A stretch of DNA of 64,000 bases from Hyposmocoma kahamanoa (GCF_003589595.1 NW_020653770.1:889768-953767), one strand, 5' to 3'. Shown: positions 23,598 through 35,768, counted from the stretch's first letter. Numbers and translations are program-made. Notes: generated by a model not told the origin, from the sequence alone.

Positions 23598-23963
23598 AGT
23601 GCGATTCACGTAAGTTCAAGTTCAAATATCGTTGAAGTTACGTAGTCGTCCGATCCAAAATGGGTATTCACGTGTCACTTGAACGAACGTTGATATGAGC
23701 AGAATCGAACCGTAACGACTCATGAACGACGTCTTGAGTTGTGAATTTTGAAAGTCCATTGAAAGAACTCAAAATTTTAGCAGAATACGTATGACTTGTC
23801 GTTTAGAGTCGATTCATATACCAGAATAAGCTTTAACGATATTTGGATCGAACGACTTTAAAATATAACTTGTTGACGTTCACTGTCACACGTGAATACG
23901 AAAGAGCCGTTCAACGACTAAATCGCTACGATATCGGAACGGTTTGATTACGTGAATCACCCC
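23598..23963. mobile_element. Candidate element with GATTCACGTAA ends
   Basis: GTGCGATTCACGTAAG at the left is mirrored by GATTACGTGAATCACCCCG at the right, enclosing about 365 bp without a frame. Single copy in the window. Confidence 0.4.
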
Positions 23964-24814
23964 GTTGATCTGTTAATTAGTTAAGTTCACGGTGCCTTTA
24001 CCGACTTCAATACCGTGTAAATATATTTATAATAAATAAAATAAACTTAACTGTTCGCGAACAGTTGGAATATAAAGGTACATCTCTGGGCTATATAACG
24101 TTTACTGCTGATTTTATCGGCAGACGCGACGGCGTTTGATGACTGTGGTTTATGACAAGGATATATTGATTCGCTATGGCTATATAGAAATATAAAACGA
24201 ACTATGTAAATATAAATGCCGCTGTTGTAACTAACTGCAAAATAGAAAATTAAAAAATATAATAACAAATACACCACCCAACTAAATGATAGATGGAATA
24301 AAAAAACATCCGAATTGTCGAGCAGAAGTGGTTATTGAAATATGAATTTTTTTTTTAATTTATTAAGGCTTTGGCAAAGCCATCAGCCTAAACATGAAGT
24401 TTAATTATGTTTCTGTAAATATGGCCGCCACAAAGAGGATAGGCAATTTGCGGCGGCGTGCTTGGATTGACTCGGGATTTCTTAAAACAGGCCGATACGG
24501 GTATTTTAGTTCGAGATTCGTATAATTTTGCGTTTTAATCTTCGATTAAGGCACAATAGCACTATCCTATTCCACTTTAAACTAGACTTCACAAAATAAT
24601 TGAAAGTCAAAATAAAAACGACACTTTTCCCTCCAAAAGTTCCAGAGCGAATCCCTTGAAATATGACCATAGAAAACTACAGGAGGTTTATATTTAGCAG
24701 TGGGTATTATAGTCTTTTTTTATGATACCTAGTGACGAACAAGTCGTGCGTATGATGTTAAGCGACAGGCTCGTCCTTAACAGTTGCACTGCCATTCAGG
24801 GCAAAATTCGAAAT

Positions 24815-25155
24815 TCAAATCATCTTTATTTCATTGGTAATTAAATTACACTTGAAATCGTCACATTAATTAAACTCTACTGCTCGCTCGTAACTTCGTA
24901 AGAAGAATGAACGAGAAAATGCAGGGGTTGCTCTTTGTAAATTAAACATACTGTACACATTCATCATTTACAATATTTATTACAAACATCTTAGATTGAG
25001 ACTACCTGCATGAGCTAAACGGGTCACTACCACGGATTTTTTCATCGAAATACGCAGAAGTTGTATATTAACCTTTAGTATAAAGTTTTTCTTTCACTGT
25101 AGTTTTAAACCTCGTAAATGGCAAATTTAGAATGTCAACCGGAATCTTCGGAACT
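24815..25155 (-). mobile_element. Non-LTR retrotransposon 3' end (copy 2)
   Basis: The minus-strand frame KIPVDILNLPFTRFKTTVK, then EKLYTKG-stop-YTTSAYFDEK, ends at a stop. It matches the fragment at 1204-1530 in peptide and 3' untranslated sequence, but has an in-frame stop where the other has Tyr. Confidence 0.75.
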
Positions 25156-25285
25156 TTGAATCACAAAGGCCTGAGGGGCACTGCCGTTTCGCCAGTCACC
25201 CTGAGACATAAGTAGACAAGTCCCATGTGCCTGTAGATTCACCAGCACCCTTATCTTTCATAATCTCAGTACAGAGTACTAAAAA

Positions 25286-25732
25286 AACCGACCTCAAAAG
25301 TACGTGAAATTTTTACTTTTTTTTTATTAATTAATCTATTTGCTAAGTTTTTATTAAATATCCTTAAATTCGCCACTATACAGGACTTGTCACTGGAGAT
25401 GATAAAAATTGGTTCTCACTCAAAGAATATTGAGAGAAAACCGCCTTGAATTGGAGAAATAGCAAAATTAACCATTAAAATAATTGCTCCTTAAGAAAAT
25501 TTAGGTGCTATTTATAAAAATGAATCTTCATGCGTGACCAGCCACCCTTAGAGATGGATGACTTCCTTCAAAATGAAATGGGACCACTATGGAAGTACCC
25601 CCTTTCCAACAAAAAAAGAATCATGAAAATAGGTTCACAAATACCGCGTAACATAACATAACATAACAAAAAAAGAAGAAAACAAAAAACATACAGTCGA
25701 ATTGAGAACCTCCTCCTTTTTTGAAGTCGGTT
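25286..25732 (-). mobile_element. Rep-2, long form
   Basis: Both ends are intact (AACCGACCTCAAAAGTACG and TTTTTTGAAGTCGGTT), and it has the extra internal block with GCCACTATACAGGACTTGTC. Confidence 0.82.
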
Positions 25733-25910
25733 ATAAACTAAAACGCAGTGATCCTCGCAGTACTTCTCTGGACGACTTCTCTTTCACAAGGATCTCTACT
25801 GCTACTTAAATCATGATGGCCCATCTAATCGTCGAATTAACTACCACGTTACGTTAAACTTCCCAGTTAACGATTTTGGTTCTGATGTAAAGAGCAAACT
25901 TCTCAGGCGG

Positions 25911-26102
25911 TGCTGTCCTCCGTGGCCGAACGGTTACCATGCCGTGACTGCCACGCAGAGATCCTAGGTTCGATTCCCAAGCCGGGAGAAATATGTGTAT
26001 GGCCTACATTTATTTCTCTAGTGAGTTTGTGTGTAATTTGTGGTTAACCCGCGACTCAGGGTTTCCCTAGTGCGAGGCTATGAGTGTGTTGCGTTATATA
26101 TC
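25911..26102 (+). mobile_element. SINE-A copy
   Basis: A box TGGCCGAACGG and exact B box GGTTCGATTCC, then CATTTATTTCTCTAGTGAG and CAGGGTTTCCCTAGTGCG, ending GTGTTGCGTTATATA. Confidence 0.9.
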
Positions 26103-26270
26103 CTAAAACTGTTCAATGTACGGAGAAATGTAATTCCAGAACGAGCGGTGGACATTCCTCTTACACGTATATTCACTGTTTCAAAGATCATGGAGACGAT
26201 TGATTAAGGACATTTTTATTGATACAAAACAGTTAACAGACAATATGAAATACTTCTTTGATCCGACTGG

Positions 26271-26345
26271 ATGATCTGCAGCTCTGTTGGTAAGAGCGGT
26301 AGCCCCGGTTTGGCAAACGGACGTTGGTTCGTGTCCGTTTTATAT
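26271..26345 (+). mobile_element. SINE-D-like head
   Basis: GCAGCTCTGTTGGTAAGAGC and CGGACGTTGGTTCGTGTCCG show tRNA-like A and B boxes. The D body does not follow. Confidence 0.5.
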
Positions 26346-26353
26346 CCATCCAT

Positions 26354-26868
26354 TTTATATACAGGCTGTGTGTATATTTGAAAGTGAGATATACTTATAG
26401 AGTGCGTTATATTCCTGATTCTGAACCCAAAGAAATAATAAACTAATGAACTTAAATTTTACAAAAAATATATTTTTTATTTTTTTTTATCGACTACTAC
26501 TTGTGAACAACATTAGTTATCGAAATCTATGCACATCACTATTATTGCTCCGACGCAGCGGCAGACGGCGGCGAAAAACAAAGCACAGGTCGGGGATAGG
26601 GGCGCGGTTTGCAAAGACAGTGCACGCGCGACCTTAGGCTAACGAAATTATTTACACGTAACTGTAAACGTAAAAAAATTGACACTTAAATTATTTGTAC
26701 TTCCGCTCTCCCGATCGCCGCAAAATGGATATTTATTCCAACGTCGAACTGACTGAGATAGTGCGACTTTACGCAATAAGTGGTGATGGTGTGATATGAT
26801 ATAATAATATGATTTACTATGACATGTATGAATATGTCTCACTTTCAAATATACAGCCTGTATATAAA
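26354..26868. mobile_element. Candidate DNA element with 37-bp inverted ends
   Basis: TTTATATACAGGCTG...TATATTTGAAAGTGAGA at 26354-26392 is inverted at 26832-26868 apart from a four-base GTGT difference. The interior has a GC-rich block at 26540-26640 without a recognisable domain. Confidence 0.6.
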
Positions 26869-26871
26869 TAC

Positions 26872-26947
26872 CTCTTGCTCTGGTACTCATAGTACAGGGA
26901 AGTCACAGGTTTGAGTTCAGGCAATTGGTTTGGTTGTCTGGCATATT
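26872..26947 (+). mobile_element. SINE-C tail fragment
   Basis: TTGCTCTGGTACTCATAGTA, then TTTGGTTGTCTGGCATATT. Confidence 0.55.
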
Positions 26948-27704
26948 AAAATCATTAAATTAAATATAAGTTTATATCATCGGTGTTTTATAGAAAATCT
27001 CCTGAAATGGAAATACATTTCATTCGAGAGCACGTTTTAGTTTTTCGCGAGTGTTTTAAAATATGTACGTCCTTTTTTACTTGAATTTTAAAACAATCAT
27101 TAAAACCTAGATTATGCTGTCCTGAAAAAACAATTCAAAATGGCGTTTTCCCCCTTTTTACAAAACACCGACGATATTATGCCTATATACATAATTAAGG
27201 AATTTAAATTATAAAATTTGAGAGATTTTTTAAAGTATGTATAATCCAAATTAAACCAAAAACTGTGAGAGAAATGAACTGTTATTTTTATTAACAGGTT
27301 GTTTACGATACTGCCCAAGTATTAAACGTTGTTTTTTTTTAAAAGAACTAGTTCGACCTCTTTTGTTTAATGGCATAGTGAAGTGCAGAGATTCAAATGT
27401 CGAAACCATTTATTATTGTCGTATTTTCTGATATTTTAATGTTGGTAATAAAAAGAATGTGTCTATGAACTTGAAAAAGGTTATAAATATAAAATCTTTT
27501 TATGTTGGATCTCTCTTCATTTGGGTGAAGTATACTTTACCAACAATCACTGTTACAGCCCGATTGATCTCAATAAAGTGGTTTTATTTATATATAAAAT
27601 GTATATAAAATGTTGCTTACCTGGATTAAGATTACAATCAAGACTGTTCCTGTCGTTATTCCTGAGTTTATTACTAGTAAACATTTTTTTAATGATTTTA
27701 TTTT
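26948..27704. other. Interval with no recognised gene
   Basis: AT-rich, nothing supported. Confidence 0.35.
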
Positions 27705-27975
27705 ATATGATAGATTGACGGGTCGAACAAATCGTGCGCCTGATGGTAAGCGACAAGTCATTCCATAACAGTTGCTGTGTCACTGACTTATCTCAAAGAA
27801 CTGACAGGCACTGCCACTGCGCCCGTCACTCTGAGACATAAGTTGAAAAGTCTCATGCGCCTGAAATTTCACCAGCACCCCTACCTGCTTACCACATTAC
27901 TGCTTGGCGGCAGAAATAGGTAAGGTGGCAGTACTTCCCTGGATGAACTCTTTCACAACGAACTCCACTGTAACT
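27705..27975 (-). repeat. Rep-1, near-full copy
   Basis: It runs from TGACGGGTCGAACAAATCGT to GTGGCAGTACTTCCCTGGAT. Confidence 0.8.
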
Positions 27976-28317
27976 AATTTTTTTTTAATAAACTGGCAAC
28001 ATCATAATTCGATTGACAATGCGAATATGGGTTGCCATTATATTTTTGAATTATTTATTTATCGAGTTCTTAGGTTTAATTAAACTTTGTTTATGTTTTG
28101 GTAATATTTTAATTAAATAATAAAACATTTTTTTTTTGTTTTAAGTGTATTTGACTTTTTAGCACAGTTTCGCACTGACGTAGCCGGTTGTCAAGCTGGT
28201 TTGAAGGCATTAACAGAGATAACAGAAACAACACCTTCCGGTAGCACAATCTAGTTATGGACCACTAATAATAAACAACGTTAATTAATATATTAACAGT
28301 AAATAGTGTTAAATTAA

Positions 28318-28555
28318 CCTACCGCCTTTCAAACAGACGCCGTGGGTTCTACTCCGGGCTAGCACCTCTGAATTTCTCGGAATTTACGCGTAAAATTTAA
28401 TTTGAATTTACCGTGAGAGCTTTCGGTGAAACCTGCACGTGGATGAATGTTCACAACCCTCATGGTGGTGTGCTATGATGGCCTAATCTCTCGCCTGAGA
28501 GATCCGTGCCCAGATCTGAGACGTGTAAATGTGTTGTTGATGATGATGAATATTG
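28318..28555 (+). mobile_element. SINE-E copy
   Basis: CTACCGCCTTTCAAACAGAC, a mutated B box GGGTTCTACTCCGGG, TAGCACCTCTGAATTTCT, AAACCTGCACGTGGATG and CCTGAGAGATCCGTGCCCAG, ending in a GATGATGATG tail. It matches 50277-50520. Confidence 0.75.
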
Positions 28556-28600
28556 AAGAAAAAGTAAAAGTATTTTTAGGTAATCTAGTTTAAATAAAGT

Positions 28601-28762
28601 AACTGCCTCCGTGGCCGAACGGTTACCATGCCGGACTGCCAGGCAGAGGTCCCAGGTTCGATTCCCGGGCCAGGAGAGATATTTGTATGGCCTACATTTA
28701 TTTCTCTCGTGAGTTTGGGTGTAATTTGTTGTTGGTTTCACACAGGGTTTCCCTGATCGAGT
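28601..28762 (+). mobile_element. SINE-A copy
   Basis: Well-preserved A box and B box (GGTTCGATTCC). The distal part is shortened between TTTGTTGTTGG and CACAGGGTTTCCCT. Confidence 0.9.
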
Positions 28763-28775
28763 TTCTTCAGATTTT

Positions 28776-28868
28776 CTCCATTGGAAATGAAACTATTTTT
28801 TTCCAATCTCATTCGCGTGTTTTGAAATAAACCAACGTTTCTTTACATGTCCCATGGTCACGAGGGGA
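28776..28868 (+). repeat. Rep-3 copy
   Basis: TTGGAAATGAAACTATTTTT, ATTCGCGTGTTTTGAAATAA, ACCAACGTTTCTTTACATGT and CCCATGGTCACG. Confidence 0.65.
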
Positions 28869-29319
28869 CTGAGATGGTAAAATAATTAACCAGTTAATGC
28901 AAATCACTTTAATTTCATCTGATTGGGGGTAATTCACCCCAGAATATAAGCATTGCCTAGTTTGGGATTTTTGATTGTTTTTTTTTTTTGTAAGAAGCAT
29001 GTACAATTATAAATACCCGTATAATACTTTAATATAGTGTAGTTTGCCTTTATTGTATGTGGCTCTAAAAGTAATAAATGTTAATGAATGTTATTATTAA
29101 ATAATTTTAGAAGCAGGCCTTTGTGCATTGTGTCTAGCAAAGGGGTTGGGTGACTCAGCTTATTCTTTGGCAGTAGCTGTCAGCTTTCTACGAGCCAAAA
29201 TATAAGCTCCTTAGCGAGGGCTTTCTGGCGTAATATGGACATAATTTAAATTTATCAGAAATGTTGCTACTAAATGACCGCTTTCTTGACACGGTACTTG
29301 ATTATTATACGAGTATTTG
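28869..29319. other. Interval with no recognised gene
   Basis: Nothing supported. Confidence 0.3.
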
Positions 29320-29372
29320 TTTTTTTCAAACCAACGTTTTGAGCTCTTATAAGGTCTCATGGCATAGGTCAC
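29320..29372 (+). repeat. Rep-3 fragment
   Basis: AAACCAACGTTTTGAGCTCT followed by GGTCTCATGG. Confidence 0.5.
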
Positions 29373-29603
29373 CTATTTGACGAAAAGAAAAAATAATTTG
29401 ATTTCCAATTTGTAGCGGTCGCAAAAACCTTAATAGGTTAAATACGTGATTAATGGCTTTATTCAAATAATACGTTTTTTCCGGGGACTAAGTGGTTTAT
29501 TGTAGATTTAATTGTATTAGTATAATAATAATATTTTATTAATTGGAAATGAGAATATTTTTTTAGGATTTAAATAGCATGTAATTGTTTTTTTTTTTTA
29601 AAA

Positions 29604-29933
29604 GGGCGCGTTACTATTATGTCGTGACGACAGAGAGTTTAAAGTGTCTGTATATTTAAATGAAGATATTCACTTATACAACAGGATTAACTGTCGTTAC
29701 GACTATCGTGACAATGGGAAGAGCTAGAACGACAGATAAATAAAATGTCACAATAAAAATTTGATAACAGATAATCGCAGCTTCAAACGATTCTGCCGTG
29801 AACCGATAAATTGTCGTCACGATCTAGTGGGAACAGCTAGACACGATAGTCGTTCAACGATAAAATAAACGTCCACGACACAGTCACGACAGATAGTCGT
29901 GATATGGGAACAGGCTAGACACGACATAATGGG
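29604..29933. mobile_element. MITE-2 copy 2
   Basis: GGGCGCGTTACTATTATGTC at the left and CGACATAATGGG at the right, with the same interior as 15595-15987, including the GGCTAGACACGA subrepeats. Confidence 0.7.
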
Positions 29934-30210
29934 CTGCTGTGCGTTGTGAATGCTTGAGATTCTGTGAAATGATGGATGTAGAATTATAATGGATTTTATT
30001 TTTTTTATTCTTTTTTTAATATCTTATTGTTATTATTTTTATAACTAGCTTAGTTTTCACGGTGCTTTAGTTCTTAACTGTAATACCGTATTTATAATAA
30101 ATAAATAACGGCCGCCCGAGCGCACCCGTGCGAGCACGTGTTCTCTTGTTTTTGGATCCGCCATGACACACACCCGTATACGCGCAACCACGCGCGTCAC
30201 GCGCTACGTG

Positions 30211-30320
30211 GCGCGAGCAGTAATGTGAGGATTACTATGTTCAAAGGGTAAGGATGCTGGTGACATTACAGGCACATAGGACTTATCAACTTACGTCTCA
30301 AGCTGACGGGCGCGGGGGCC
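30211..30320 (+). repeat. Rep-1 fragment
   Basis: GCAGTAATGTGAGGATTACT and GTAAGGATGCTGGTGACATT. It is fused to a GC-rich CACGCG segment at 30105-30210 of unknown origin. Confidence 0.65.
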
Positions 30321-30607
30321 AGGTTGGCGGACAAGTAATTAAGCATATGAATTGAAAATATTTAGTAAACACGTGCCGATGTTCAAATTCATACCGCATG
30401 GGAGGCAACCGGTCTCAACAAATTACATGATATTGAAATAATGTTACAAGCGCACGTGTTTAAACACGGACGGCTGTGCTGGCTAACGGAATATTCCATT
30501 AGGGTAGTGGAGCTTTAAGGCTTTGTACAGCCTGCTGGAGAATTCGCTGTTTGCGTGACTTGTTCGTTGCTGTCTTGACGTTGATCATTGCCGTTTTTTT
30601 CATATTG

Positions 30608-30682
30608 TCTTTCTGGTGCGTAGTACAGGAAACCCTCTAGTTTGAGAGCATAGAATATGTGTGGTTGTCTGACACATTGCGT
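30608..30682 (+). mobile_element. SINE-C tail fragment
   Basis: GTGCGTAGTACAGGAAACCC, CTAGTTTGAGAGC and GTGGTTGTCTGACACATTG. Confidence 0.55.
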
Positions 30683-30730
30683 CCCTTGATATAAGTCACA
30701 TGTGATTATGCGTCAAAAGTGCTTTTAACA

Positions 30731-30952
30731 TATCTTACTTACGTACTTTTTGTGAAACGATTTTGATGATTCTCTTTTTTGTTGGAAAGAGGATACCTCA
30801 GTATTGGTCCAATTTAAATTTGAAGGAAATACCTCTAAGGGTGGCAAACTAGAAGATGAATCCGATTTCGCGCACTTTCCGGTAACCGATTTCAATTAGG
30901 TGAAAACTTGCCAAATAGATGTAATTCTACGAACTTTTGAGGTCGGTTTTTT
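30731..30952 (+). mobile_element. Rep-2, left end missing
   Basis: From TTACGTACTTTTTGTGAAAC to ACTTTTGAGGTCGGTTTTTT with the usual body. Confidence 0.75.
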
Positions 30953-30993
30953 AGTTATAAAGTAAAGGTATAATCACTGTCTGTCATATAATT

Positions 30994-31196
30994 AACTGCC
31001 TCCATGGCCGATCGGTTGCAATGCTGGTCTGCTACGCGGGGGCCTCGTTTTGATTCCCGGGCCGAGATAAATATTTGTACGGTGTACATTTACTTCTCTC
31101 GTGAATTTGGGTATAACTTGTGGTTGTCTATGTGTTTGTCCATGGCACCTGCGACTGGTTTTCCCTAGTGCGGTGCTATTAATGTGTGCGTTATTT
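30994..31196 (+). mobile_element. SINE-A copy, diverged
   Basis: AACTGCCTCCATGGCCGATC, B-box-like GTTTTGATTCCCGG, then TTTACTTCTCTCGTGAATTT and GTTTTCCCTAGTGCGGTGCT. Confidence 0.85.
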
Positions 31197-31440
31197 AAAA
31201 AAGATGTTTTGTTGGTCAAAGTGAAAGAACCATTCAAAATTTAATATAAACATTTTAATTAAACCAAATATGTTGTAATATGTGGTAACATTTCATTCAC
31301 TTACTAAACACTAAAGGCCTTTAAAAAAAATTGTGTGAATAAACTGTCAAAAATTCTCACAGGTGGTGCTGTTTTAAAGAAGCTGTTTTAAAACCCAATA
31401 CAAAAATCAGCAGCAGGCACATAGAAGAATTCGTAAAATT

Positions 31441-31520
31441 TCTTGACTCGGTTTGTAGCTCTGTTGGAAGAGCGGTAGCCACGGTTAGTCATATAAACAC
31501 TGCTTCGAGTTCAGTCAAAT
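31441..31520 (+). mobile_element. SINE-D-like head
   Basis: TGTAGCTCTGTTGGAAGAGC and GCTTCGAGTTCAGTC look like tRNA boxes, similar to 26271-26345. Confidence 0.45.
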
Positions 31521-31699
31521 TAAAGGCATTTTTCTTTGTGTTTATTTATTTATTATTTGGAAGATTTACAGCAAATGAAAATATGTTAAGTAACAGGTGA
31601 CAGTCCTAATTACAAATCTACAGAAGTAGCCCAAAAAGTAAGTTATTACGGTTTTAGTAAAGAGAAATGTCTATTTTTTTATATACTCACGCTTTTAGA

Positions 31700-31860
31700 G
31701 TCGTAATCTAGAACTCTACTCAATGCTCAAGTCAGGATTGCACTGGACACACAAGCACTGGAAATATGACCCTAATGGCAGAGACTTGAGTATGATTTCG
31801 AGTGCTTTAAACCATACTCAAATCCTGACTTGAGCATTGAGTAGAGTTCTAGAATACGAC
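31700..31860. mobile_element. Fold-back element with 40-bp arms
   Basis: 31700-31739 is the reverse complement of 31821-31860 with one mismatch. The 81-bp spacer contains a second, inner inverted pair (ACTTGAGTATG / CATACTCAAAT). TTAG flanks both sides and may be the target duplication. Confidence 0.8.
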
Positions 31861-32676
31861 CCTTAGATTCCCATTGGGATAAACAGAGACTATCGATCGC
31901 CACTTAGTGCGATCCTTACAAACCTCTCTTGTTTCACTTACATTCATCAATCTTTTCATACATGCCCTCATTTCTTACTCCGCTCTCTACGCACTCCAGT
32001 CTTTTTAAGAACACTCTAAAATTTGATCAGAGAATGTTTTTTGCGGCCGTCGTTGAAATGTAAATAAAATATGATTTTACATATTAAGAAATCACAGGTA
32101 CACGTGCCGATACAGGGAAAAAGGAAAAAAATGAAAAATCTTTAGCTACATTAGCCCAGTTTATTCGGTCTTTGTATCAACAAACATTATTTACTTAATT
32201 TAATTCAGAATTTCGTGTAAATGTATTTATCACGACATAAAATATGAGTACAATACAATTCGCAGCGAGTAACCGTGATAGAGCGAATTCGCCGAAAGTC
32301 TACACCCAGCCTCAAGTAATAGGAGGTTCACGTAAATTAGGAAACCTTGAAATTTGCGAAATGTTTTCGGACAAACTTATTTCGCAAGTTCCAGGAAACT
32401 TTTATGTAAAAGAAAATATTTTCTAAGACTTCTTCGTAGATCTTTAGGCGTTCAATTACGAACATGAATGATTTTCCTTTTTTTTGTATACTGTATAAAG
32501 AAGTTGTAGGAAGTTTTTCCTAACTTGTTGGAACATTGCATAATACTTACAATTAAAGACTTTTCTTCTGACTACACTAACCGTAGGAAAGTAATTGCCA
32601 GTTACACTTTAAAAGTATAGAAAATAGTAGGTACATTATAATTTCAAGGGGATGTATTATTCACTCTATGTGCATT
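31861..32676. other. Interval with no recognised gene
   Basis: A frame at 32244-32426 has no recognisable domain and no splice support. Confidence 0.35.
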
Positions 32677-32790
32677 GACGACCTCAGTGGTCGAACGGTT
32701 TGGACCATGGACGCTTGATGAGGAGGCCCCGGGTTCGATTCTCATTTTAGTTACGACAGTATTTGGTGTCATGTGCCACAAAAGTCTCTA
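32677..32790 (+). mobile_element. SINE-B copy
   Basis: GACGACCTCAGTGGTCGAAC with A box TGGTCGAACGG and B box GGTTCGATTCT. Confidence 0.65.
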
Positions 32791-32884
32791 TCCTCACAAA
32801 AGAGAAGAAGGTTTGTCAGGAGCGTAGCAGATGGAGGTAGAACGTGATACAAAATTGTTTGCTGATAATAGCTTCTTTATTATT

Positions 32885-33200
32885 GAAAGTTAATAGTCAC
32901 CATCACCCACTGCCGCGTATAAGCCTCCCGAAGTTTGTGCCATCCAACACGGTCCTGTGCTAGCCGCATTCATTGACGCCCCACCACGCGTACTATTTCG
33001 TCGATCCGCCTTGCAACTGGGCGCCAGACGCTTCTTTTGCCGTCATCAGTCGAAGTCTTGCTCCACCTGTCATCATCACCTTGCCTTGCTATGTGTCCCG
33101 CGCAACTACATTTGAGTTTCATGCTCCGAGTTCCAGCATCCTGGACTTTCATCTATCGTCGGATCTCAACATTCGGAACTCGGTCTCTATTATCTGAGAT
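32885..33200 (-). pseudogene. RTE-like non-LTR retrotransposon, end of ORF
   Basis: On the minus strand: CAGHIARQGDDDRW, GKRSVWRPVARRIDEIVRV, then a stop replacing the usual Trp, then MRLAQDRVGWHKLREAYTRQ. The WAGHIAR...GRP...W...A.DR..W..L.EAY order is the conserved C-terminus of RTE/BovB-type ORFs. Upstream codons shift frame near 33150. Decayed and non-functional. Confidence 0.85.
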
Positions 33201-33851
33201 GCAGGTCACACTTGCTCAACTAGCAAATTAAGTATAAAACAGAGTCATTCAAATATTGCATTGTCATTACAAGACGCAGTCCTGTTGTGACCAATCATAG
33301 CAGTGGTCCAGAAGTTCACTATTATGGATTTATACGATACGTTCGAAATGTAATATCTTATGGAATCAATTCGAAATGAACCGGCATTTTTTGGACCACT
33401 TTGGTAAACACCTCATCCAGCCTTCTTTATTATTTGAGGATGATAGAGGTGGCCAGAGCGTTTTAGTGTGGCAGGGTTCATATAAACTCGTACATTACAA
33501 ATATTCCTGCGCCCGGAACGCTTCCGCGGCCGCCTCTGTGTGGCCTGAGCATTAGTCTCTAATCATTTTGTTCAATATTTTGTTAATGGTTTACGTAGCG
33601 CAGGGAAATCCTAATCTGATATCAGGTGTAAATGTATAACACATTCGATGTTGTGTACATGAAATTATGTTGACTTAATAATAATAAATTAAACTTAATA
33701 AAAATTCATTCAATAATATAATTTGTAAAACTTAATGTAGCGTAAATTGGAATGTTTTCTTTGTAAAATTAAAAATAAGGTATTTAATTAATAACTATTG
33801 TAACTATAGTGAAACAATAGGGTGGTTTGCATTAATATTAGACATAACTGG
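33201..33851. other. Interval with no recognised gene
   Basis: CGGCCGCCTCTGTGTGG at 33528 resembles a piece at 3650 in reverse. Nothing else supported. Confidence 0.35.
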
Positions 33852-33972
33852 TTGAAGACTGTACCACCTCAGTCAACCGTGACTATGGGACCTGTAAAGG
33901 GCCCGAAACGTCGGTTTGTTTGAAAAAACAAATATACGCGATTTAAATCCGGAAAAATAGTTTCATTTCTTA
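33852..33972 (-). repeat. Rep-3 copy
   Basis: GTGACTATGGGACCTGTAAA, CCCGAAACGTCGGTTTGTTT and TCCGGAAAAATAGTTTCATT. The best-preserved copy. Confidence 0.7.
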
Positions 33973-34527
33973 TGTTGACTTGTCAATCCTAAGTAACTCT
34001 ATATATCTACGCAATATTGACTTAGCAATGGAATGTACCCACATGAGCACAACCGCGTTCTGTGTGATAGCGATAACTCGTGACCGTCGCCGTCTAACGT
34101 TAATTTGTTTATATTTATTTATAGGAACTGATATTAGACTTATAGATGGAAAAGTGAGTCAGTTAACAAAGAGTGTATGTTGATCTGGATTATAACAGAA
34201 CTATAAAAACTACGGAATAAAAAAAACCATGGAAGTGCCTTGAGCCTCGACTACTATCGGAACCGCTGTTGCCAAAACGCCCACAAACAAAATGATAAAC
34301 ACTATGAAATCGTGATAATGATTGGACAGTTTCTAATTTCAAAAAAATGTAACAAATTTTGGATTGTTAATATAATTTAAACTTTACTCAGTCGCTATAT
34401 CGTTGAAACTTCAATATCTTTATTCCAAGTTACGACGTTTTGGTTTTATATTGAAATTTTATGCTACGTGCTGCCATCTTGCGGACAGTAGCTGGTCTAC
34501 GACGAACGATTAAGATTTGAATCGATT
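33973..34527. other. Interval with no recognised gene
   Basis: Nothing supported. Confidence 0.3.
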
Positions 34528-34793
34528 CGATAAACAGAAAATTAAAAATTTATTAAAATAAGGCTTTCCGATGATATGTAATACTACTGCGGGTATTATT
34601 TTTGGTGCGGCTAATGTTAAAACAGCACAATAAGTCATTTTTCTGCGATTTTAGAGAATTTGCGCGATAGAATGACACAACCATACCGTACAAAGCGAAA
34701 ATGGCGGACTTAGCTCAAGTAGGTCTTTCGAAACCTATAGTTGGCACGCGTCGGACACACTAACTAACCACTTCTACTGTATTTATTGTTTTG
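34528..34793 (-). repeat. Rep-5 copy 2
   Basis: Reverse-orientation match of 15310-15579, with the same block order. Confidence 0.75.
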
Positions 34794-35768
34794 TGATAAA
34801 AACTAATATTTTTCTACTTCATTGGTATGCAACGCTGTACTTATTCGTGAAAAATGCGCTAAGGCTGCTTTGTGGAAATAAGTCTTTATATTAATGTGTC
34901 CTGCTAATGTCCCAACTGTCTCCCTATGACAACATCCCGGAATGCCAGTAGACTTATCTGAGTTCCCTCTTTAATTAAATTTATAAAAGCTGATTTTAGG
35001 GGAAATGTCTATTTACAAGATTTATTCATGTTTTTCTTTATACATCTCACCTCAAGAACAAAGTTGTCGCTTTATTGTTTTTAAAAAAACTCATTTGTCA
35101 CTTCCCTAAAATTGTACTTTTTGTTTATGTCATTTTATTATTCAGGGTGCAATATAACCAATAAGTCTTCGAGACGAATGGGCGCTTACAATTATAGCAA
35201 TAAATTATTTCAGTAGTCGTATCTAATTTTGATGTGTGTTATGTATTACTTGTTTTAGTAAAATCTGTAAATTACGCTAAATGAAGTCTGGTACCTTTCT
35301 GATAATTGACTAATTGGCTACACATTAAGAACGATAAGTGACTAAAATACATTATTGGATAAAAGCGTAACCTACTTTTTTAAAATCATTCGTCATTCAT
35401 GTCACTGCCAATTAAAGGCTTAAGCGGCGTGTATGCCAAAACTCTTCAACGTAGTATTTACCATTGACCAAGCACTTACGAAGCGCTTCGCAAGTTCATC
35501 ATTTCAGGGGCTAAACTCCACTCGAATATTGACAAAAATAATATTTCCACAAAGCCCACGTTTCGACCACACCCCTCGTTACAGGGGGATGATAAGGAGG
35601 CTTATAGCCCCCATGTTTCCCCCCTACTGGGAGAATAGAACAATCGAACTGATGACATAAAAGAATATGTATGTATACATGTAGTGAACTCGTATGGAGA
35701 TTTTGGAAATGGGTACCGAATGCACGTGAATCATGCGTTACTTTGCGAATAATATTTTGGCAAATTGC
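34794..35768. other. Interval of about 1 kb with no recognised gene
   Basis: A GC-richer piece at 35510-35640 contains GGAGGCTTATAGCCCCCATG. It is open on both strands without known motifs. Confidence 0.35.

Larger units (their letters stand above)
24713..25806 (-). repeat. Rep-1 copy split by two later insertions
   Basis: Three collinear Rep-1 pieces lie at 24713-24805, 25156-25272 and 25741-25806. The first gap holds a retrotransposon 3' end and the second a Rep-2 long form. Confidence 0.7.
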
